Of a stretch of 64,000 nt of DNA, positions 60,639 through 64,000 are shown one piece after another. Position 1 is the stretch's first letter; every line of letters begins with the position of its first letter. The notes beneath the pieces were generated by a model that was given only the letters and a program-made list of their open reading frames with translations, was not told where the DNA came from and made no database searches. The position numbers were made by a program, and so were the translations under genes. Location of the stretch: positions 2,204,001-2,268,000 of the forward strand of contig NC_021171.1 of the NCBI RefSeq assembly GCF_000242895.2, read 5' to 3'. This stretch comes from Bacillus sp. 1NLA3E. Lineage in GTDB: Bacteria > Bacillota > Bacilli > Bacillales > Cytobacillaceae.

Positions 60639-60819
60639 GGCTGTGTTAAAGCTCGTTGATTTTTGGCACAATGTTGATTGGAGAGGAAGGTCCTCGACTC
60701 CTGCGGGAGCAGCGGGACAGGTGAGACCCCGCAGGCGCTTAGCGCCGAGGAGGCTCACCGCCCGCCCCGCGGAAAGCGAGCACCTGGAGCGGAAATCAAC
60801 ATTCTAATATAACACAGCC
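60639..60819 (+). repeat. MITE-like hairpin repeat, copy 6
   Basis: A 181-base full copy, GGCTGTGTTAAAGCTC to AATATAACACAGCC, in the same orientation as copy 3 and nearly identical in the core (GACTCCTGCGGGAGCAGCGG). The eight bases before it (TCATAATT) and after it (TAATAATT) match in seven positions, consistent with a target duplication. Confidence 0.9.
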
Positions 60820-60841
60820 TAATAATTAGAAATGGAAAGAA

Positions 60842-62044
60842 TCACTGGATAATTTCGTATCCTTTGTTAATCAGTTCTTTAAAGATGTGTTCAACATGGG
60901 TATGATTTTTGGTTTCCAAGGATAATTGTAGAACTGCGTAACCTGGATAAATTTTTTCACCCATGTGCTCGAGTGAGAGGTTCAATACATTTGCCTCTAA
61001 TAATGTAATGATACCAAGAAGTTTTTCGAGTTCACCTGGCTTGTCTTTAAGTGAGAGACCGAAATGAACAAACCTTCCTGCTTCAACCATTCCACGTTCA
61101 ATAATGCGTGAAATAAAACTAACATCAACATTTCCACCGCTTATTACTGCAACTGCTTTTTTTCCTTCAATAGGAATTTTTTGATACAGAAGAGAAGCTA
61201 GTGAGCTAGCTCCTGACCCTTCAACGAGAAGTTTATTTCGTTCAAGAATCATTAGCATTGTTCTTGCTATTTCCATTTCGTCAACACAGAATATCTCATC
61301 AACGTATTTTTGAACGATTTGGAAGGTAAGCTCACCGGGTTTTTTTACGGCAATCCCATCGGCCATGGTAGGCATTGAATTAATGGATACTACTTTATTC
61401 TCATGTAATGATTGTTTCATGCTAGGACAGGCAAGTGCCTCAACGCCATAGATTTTTACTGATGGCTTCATTTCTTTAATAGCTAGGGCAAGTCCTGCTA
61501 TCAATCCACCACCACCAACTGGGCAGACCACAACTTCTACTTCAGGTAGTTGATCGAGTATTTCAAGGCCAACCGTTCCTTGTCCCGCAATAACGAGGTG
61601 ATCATCAAAGGGATGGACAAAAGCTGCTCCAGTTTTATCTTTTAATTCAAGGGCATAGTCTAATGCCTCATCAAAAACCGAGCCGTATAATTCAACCTCT
61701 GCACCATAATGTCTCGTCGCTTGAATTTTACTTAGTGGTGCACCTTTGGGCATAACAATCGTACATGGAATATTTAATAAATGGCTTGAAAATGCTACTC
61801 CTTGTGCATGGTTTCCAGCGGAGGCGGCAATCACGCCTTTACTTATTTCTTCTTTTTTAAGGGAACTCATTTTATTAAAGGACCCTCTAACTTTAAAGGA
61901 TCCTGTTTTTTGGAGATTTTCTAGTTTTAAATAGATTTCATTTTTGGCAATAGAACTAAAAGTTTTGGAATAATCAAGAGGGGTTTTATGAATCATTCCT
62001 TGCATTTTTTCTTGAGCACTGTATATATCATTCAGTAAAATCAT
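60842..62044 (-). CDS. ilvA: Threonine dehydratase with C-terminal ACT-like domain
   Basis: 400 residues of the fold-type II PLP family: K51 in KTGSFKVRGS binds PLP, SAGNHAQGVAFSS and the phosphate loop PVGGGGLIAGLAL follow. The last 70 residues (KDKPGELEKLLGIITLLEAN to KGYEIIQ) form an ACT-type regulatory domain. It deaminates threonine to 2-oxobutanoate. The 400-residue, single-ACT form is closer to TdcB/tdcB-like or short IlvA enzymes than to the 514-residue E. coli IlvA. The rest of isoleucine synthesis is not nearby. Confidence 0.92.
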   Translation of the reverse strand: MILLNDIYSAQEKMQGMIHKTPLDYSKTFSSIAKNEIYLKLENLQKTGSFKVRGSFNKMSSLKKEEISKGVIAASAGNHAQGVAFSSHLLNIPCTIVMPKGAPLSKIQATRHYGAEVELYGSVFDEALDYALELKDKTGAAFVHPFDDHLVIAGQGTVGLEILDQLPEVEVVVCPVGGGGLIAGLALAIKEMKPSVKIYGVEALACPSMKQSLHENKVVSINSMPTMADGIAVKKPGELTFQIVQKYVDEIFCVDEMEIARTMLMILERNKLLVEGSGASSLASLLYQKIPIEGKKAVAVISGGNVDVSFISRIIERGMVEAGRFVHFGLSLKDKPGELEKLLGIITLLEANVLNLSLEHMGEKIYPGYAVLQLSLETKNHTHVEHIFKELINKGYEIIQ

Positions 62045-62156
62045 TAATCATATGCCTCCTCCCCCTTATTCTTTAACGAGGCATGGCTGATTATTCTTTA
62101 AAGGTTTCGAAAATGTGGGGGAGTGAAACGATGTGGTTTTTTAGTGATTTTCATTT

Positions 62157-62291
62157 TTAATGAGACCACTGTCTTTTAACTTGTTCAAACGCGACTTGTT
62201 TAATTACATCTTCTTTTTCCTCTTTATCTGTTAAAACATTTGTTAAATAATTCTTACCAAGATAATTAATTGTCACCGTTACCTTAATCAT
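62157..62291 (-). CDS. Small conserved-looking protein (44 aa)
   Basis: 44 residues: MIKVTVTINYLGKNYLTNVL, then TDKEEKEDVIKQVAFEQVKR and QWSH. GGGAG lies ten bases before the ATG. It has a beta-beta-helix look and resembles the small BA3454-type stress-response proteins of Bacillus as I recall them. Too short to be found by a length cutoff. Expressed alone between ilvA and the exporter gene. Confidence 0.65.
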   Translation of the reverse strand: MIKVTVTINYLGKNYLTNVLTDKEEKEDVIKQVAFEQVKRQWSH

Positions 62292-62678
62292 AATAAATTG
62301 CTCCCTTCATCATTTTTTATTAAAGATAGATTTGAAAGATTTTTTGAATAGAAGAAGACCTTCTAAGCAGTTTGGATTGCGGAAAGATTACCGCAGTAGT
62401 TGAGGAATACAACTAAGGCTAAAACAGGTACTAAAGGGTTACTTTAGATTGGCTAAAGTAAGAGAAGATGTCTTTTAAGGAAATAGAAATCGTGGAACTT
62501 AAAAGATATTGTTACTATTATATGATCCTGATAAAGGGAATATCAAGAACATATGCTCGACAAATTTTTCCTGTTTTATCAGTTAACCAACCTATTTTTG
62601 TCGTTTGTCATATGTTTTCATTCTATTTTGTCGGATATAGTGGGAAATATTCAATAATATTTGCGCATAATGAAAAAA
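62292..62678. other. Gene-free gap
   Basis: No gene supported. A 79-codon frame at 62468-62707 has no clear ribosome site, an aromatic-rich odd composition, and overlaps the next gene's terminator. Confidence 0.5.
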
Positions 62679-62701
62679 ACACCGGAAAAAATATCCGGTG
62701 T
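62679..62701 (-). terminator. Terminator of the drug exporter gene
   Basis: ACACCGGA pairs with TCCGGTGT; the minus strand continues TTTTTTT. It lies just after the stop at 62708. Confidence 0.88.
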
Positions 62702-62707
62702 TCATGA

Positions 62708-64000
62708 TTAAGAACGGTGGTTAGCGTCACCCTTTTTACCAATTTCTATTCGTGCATTTCCCATAAATACGATGGTAATGGCTGAAAGAACAACTGGAAT
62801 TAATGCTAGCATAAAAATGGATGTTATCGAGTCTGACATAGCATTGACTATTTTGTCTAAAATAAATCCAGGAATTTCTGCACGTTGGTCGGCTTGGAAT
62901 ATTTGTTGTGGGTCATTCATATTAAACATGCCAGATCCACCTTGACCACCGGCTCCTTGCAAGCCTTTAAAAGCCTCCTTAAGCTTATCAGTAAAGACGT
63001 TGTGTTGGATTGTTCCAAATATCGTAACTCCCAAAGTCATACCCAATGACCGTAAAAAGGAGTTCGTTGAGTTTGCAGAACCACGATAGCGTGGATCTAA
63101 ATTATGAATTGAGGCAGTGGGTAAAAGTGAAAATGAAAATCCCATCCCAAAACCTACCATAATCATATAAAGAGTTAAAAGCCAGCGGGCTGTATCAGGT
63201 GTTAAAGTTCCAAGTAAATACATTCCAGCAAAATAGGCAACAACTGAAATAGACATTAATTTCCTGAAAGTGGTTTTAGTCTGGAAAATCCCTCCAATGG
63301 CGCTACCGGCAACAGATCCTAACATCATCGGTGTAAGAATTAATCCAGCGTTTGATGCTGTACCACCGTAAACAGCTTGTACAAAAATAGGGATAAACAC
63401 AGCAAGAATAACGAAGGTAGCCCCGTATAAAAATGCGAGAATTTGTGAGGTGGCAAACAATCTACTTTTAAACATCCAAAATGAAATAATCGGCTCTTGT
63501 GCTTTTGTTTCTGCGATAATAAAAACGATAAAGAAAAGAGCGAAGCTGCTTAATAATCCAATAATTTGAATGGACGTCCAATCGTACTCCTTGCCACCCA
63601 ATTCAAGGGCAAACATTAGGCTTACGATGGCAATGACCAATGTAATTGCTCCAACCCAGTCAATTCTTTGCTTTTTATGCTGAGGGGATTCTATATAATT
63701 GCGAAGAATCAAGAATAATGAAGCGATCCCGATAGGAACGTTTATGTAAAAAACCCAATGCCAGCTAATATATTCAGTAATATAAGCTCCTAAAAGTGGA
63801 CCTAAGACACTTGCAACTCCAAATGTAGCCCCGAGAAGACCAGTCATTTTTCCTCGTCTTTCTGGAGGGAACACATCAAAAACAATTGTAAAAGCAATTG
63901 GAAGCAGTGCACCACCACCAATTCCTTGAATCGCACGAAAAACACTTAGTTGAACCATACTCTGTGCGATTCCACATAATGCGGAGCCTAAAAGGAAGAC
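62708..64000 (-). CDS. DHA2-family (14-TMS) multidrug exporter, 5' end outside the window
   Basis: The frame is open to the right edge (VFLLGSALCGIAQSMVQLSV precedes the first in-window ATG at 63958), so the 5' end is missing; at least 430 residues are present. MFS motif region FRAIQGIGGGALLPIAFTIV and ERRGKMTGLLGATFGVASVL identifies EmrB/QacA-type DHA2 exporters, and LDPRYRGSANSTNSFLRSLG and a loop FNMNDPQQIFQADQRAEIPG between the last helices fit the family. A proton-driven exporter of drugs or toxic lipophilic ions. It is intact as far as seen, whereas a second DHA2 locus at 33 kb is decayed. Confidence 0.92.
   Translation of the reverse strand, partial: VFLLGSALCGIAQSMVQLSVFRAIQGIGGGALLPIAFTIVFDVFPPERRGKMTGLLGATFGVASVLGPLLGAYITEYISWHWVFYINVPIGIASLFLILRNYIESPQHKKQRIDWVGAITLVIAIVSLMFALELGGKEYDWTSIQIIGLLSSFALFFIVFIIAETKAQEPIISFWMFKSRLFATSQILAFLYGATFVILAVFIPIFVQAVYGGTASNAGLILTPMMLGSVAGSAIGGIFQTKTTFRKLMSISVVAYFAGMYLLGTLTPDTARWLLTLYMIMVGFGMGFSFSLLPTASIHNLDPRYRGSANSTNSFLRSLGMTLGVTIFGTIQHNVFTDKLKEAFKGLQGAGGQGGSGMFNMNDPQQIFQADQRAEIPGFILDKIVNAMSDSITSIFMLALIPVVLSAITIVFMGNARIEIGKKGDANHRS

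Noticed and set aside
62468-62707. 79-codon plus-strand frame
   Set aside because: No clear ribosome site, odd aromatic-rich composition, and it runs through the exporter's terminator hairpin.
1-64000. CRISPR arrays, prophage genes, tRNA or rRNA genes, intact IS elements
   Set aside because: I looked for regular spacers, phage structural genes, cloverleaf patterns and transposase motifs and saw none.

Overview
This is AT-rich chromosomal DNA from an endospore-forming member of the Bacillaceae, probably Neobacillus/Bacillus-like; the species cannot be read from the sequence. The evidence is an alpha/beta-type SASP gene, a RacA-like chromosome-anchoring gene, a YhcN/YlaJ-type sporulation lipoprotein, B. 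subtilis-style queCDE, T-box-controlled proBA, strong AGGAGG ribosome sites and frequent TTG starts. No tRNA, rRNA, CRISPR array, prophage or intact insertion sequence was recognised.

Layout. 1-3.5 kb: two guanidine-I (ykkC) riboswitches on the minus strand bracket an amino-acid-type permease, followed by decayed plus-strand fetA/fetB-like transporter genes and a structured repeat. 3.5-13 kb: single genes (membrane protein, alpha/beta hydrolase, methyltransferase, PAS-GGDEF cyclase, two oxidoreductases, small proteins, a SASP) and two copies of a hairpin-rich MITE-like repeat. 13-19 kb: bioB with a BirA-like operator, nsrR/hmp nitric-oxide defence with two operators, and a GntR-ABC operon with a perfect palindrome on its promoter. 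19-24.6 kb: an iron alcohol dehydrogenase, a soluble GAF-PAS histidine kinase and an NtrC-type sigma-54 activator, convergent with a zinc alcohol dehydrogenase that has a textbook -24/-12 promoter. 25-27.5 kb: queC-queD-queE-folE behind a preQ1-I riboswitch. 28-41 kb: cell-envelope and sporulation-type genes, purT, a YitT protein, racA and a coiled-coil paralogue, with decayed sorC-like and emrRAB-like loci.

41.8-46.8 kb is an assimilatory nitrite reductase cluster: nirB, nirD, a CobA-HemD fusion and a precorrin-2 dehydrogenase, which supplies the siroheme NirB needs. 47-53 kb holds an aspartokinase and T-box-proBA. 53-57.5 kb holds a secreted nucleotidase and nagA-nagR, from which nagB has been lost leaving a scar. 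58-64 kb holds an enoyl-CoA hydratase, a HAD phosphatase, a DUF1906 protein, threonine dehydratase and a DHA2 drug exporter that runs off the right edge.

The best candidates for something undescribed are the sigma-54/two-component alcohol dehydrogenase module, the RacA paralogue built on six 18-residue helical repeats, the NirD subunit lacking two of four Rieske ligands, and the repeat family. Decay of fetAB, a sorC regulator, emrRAB and nagB within 60 kb suggests ongoing gene loss.
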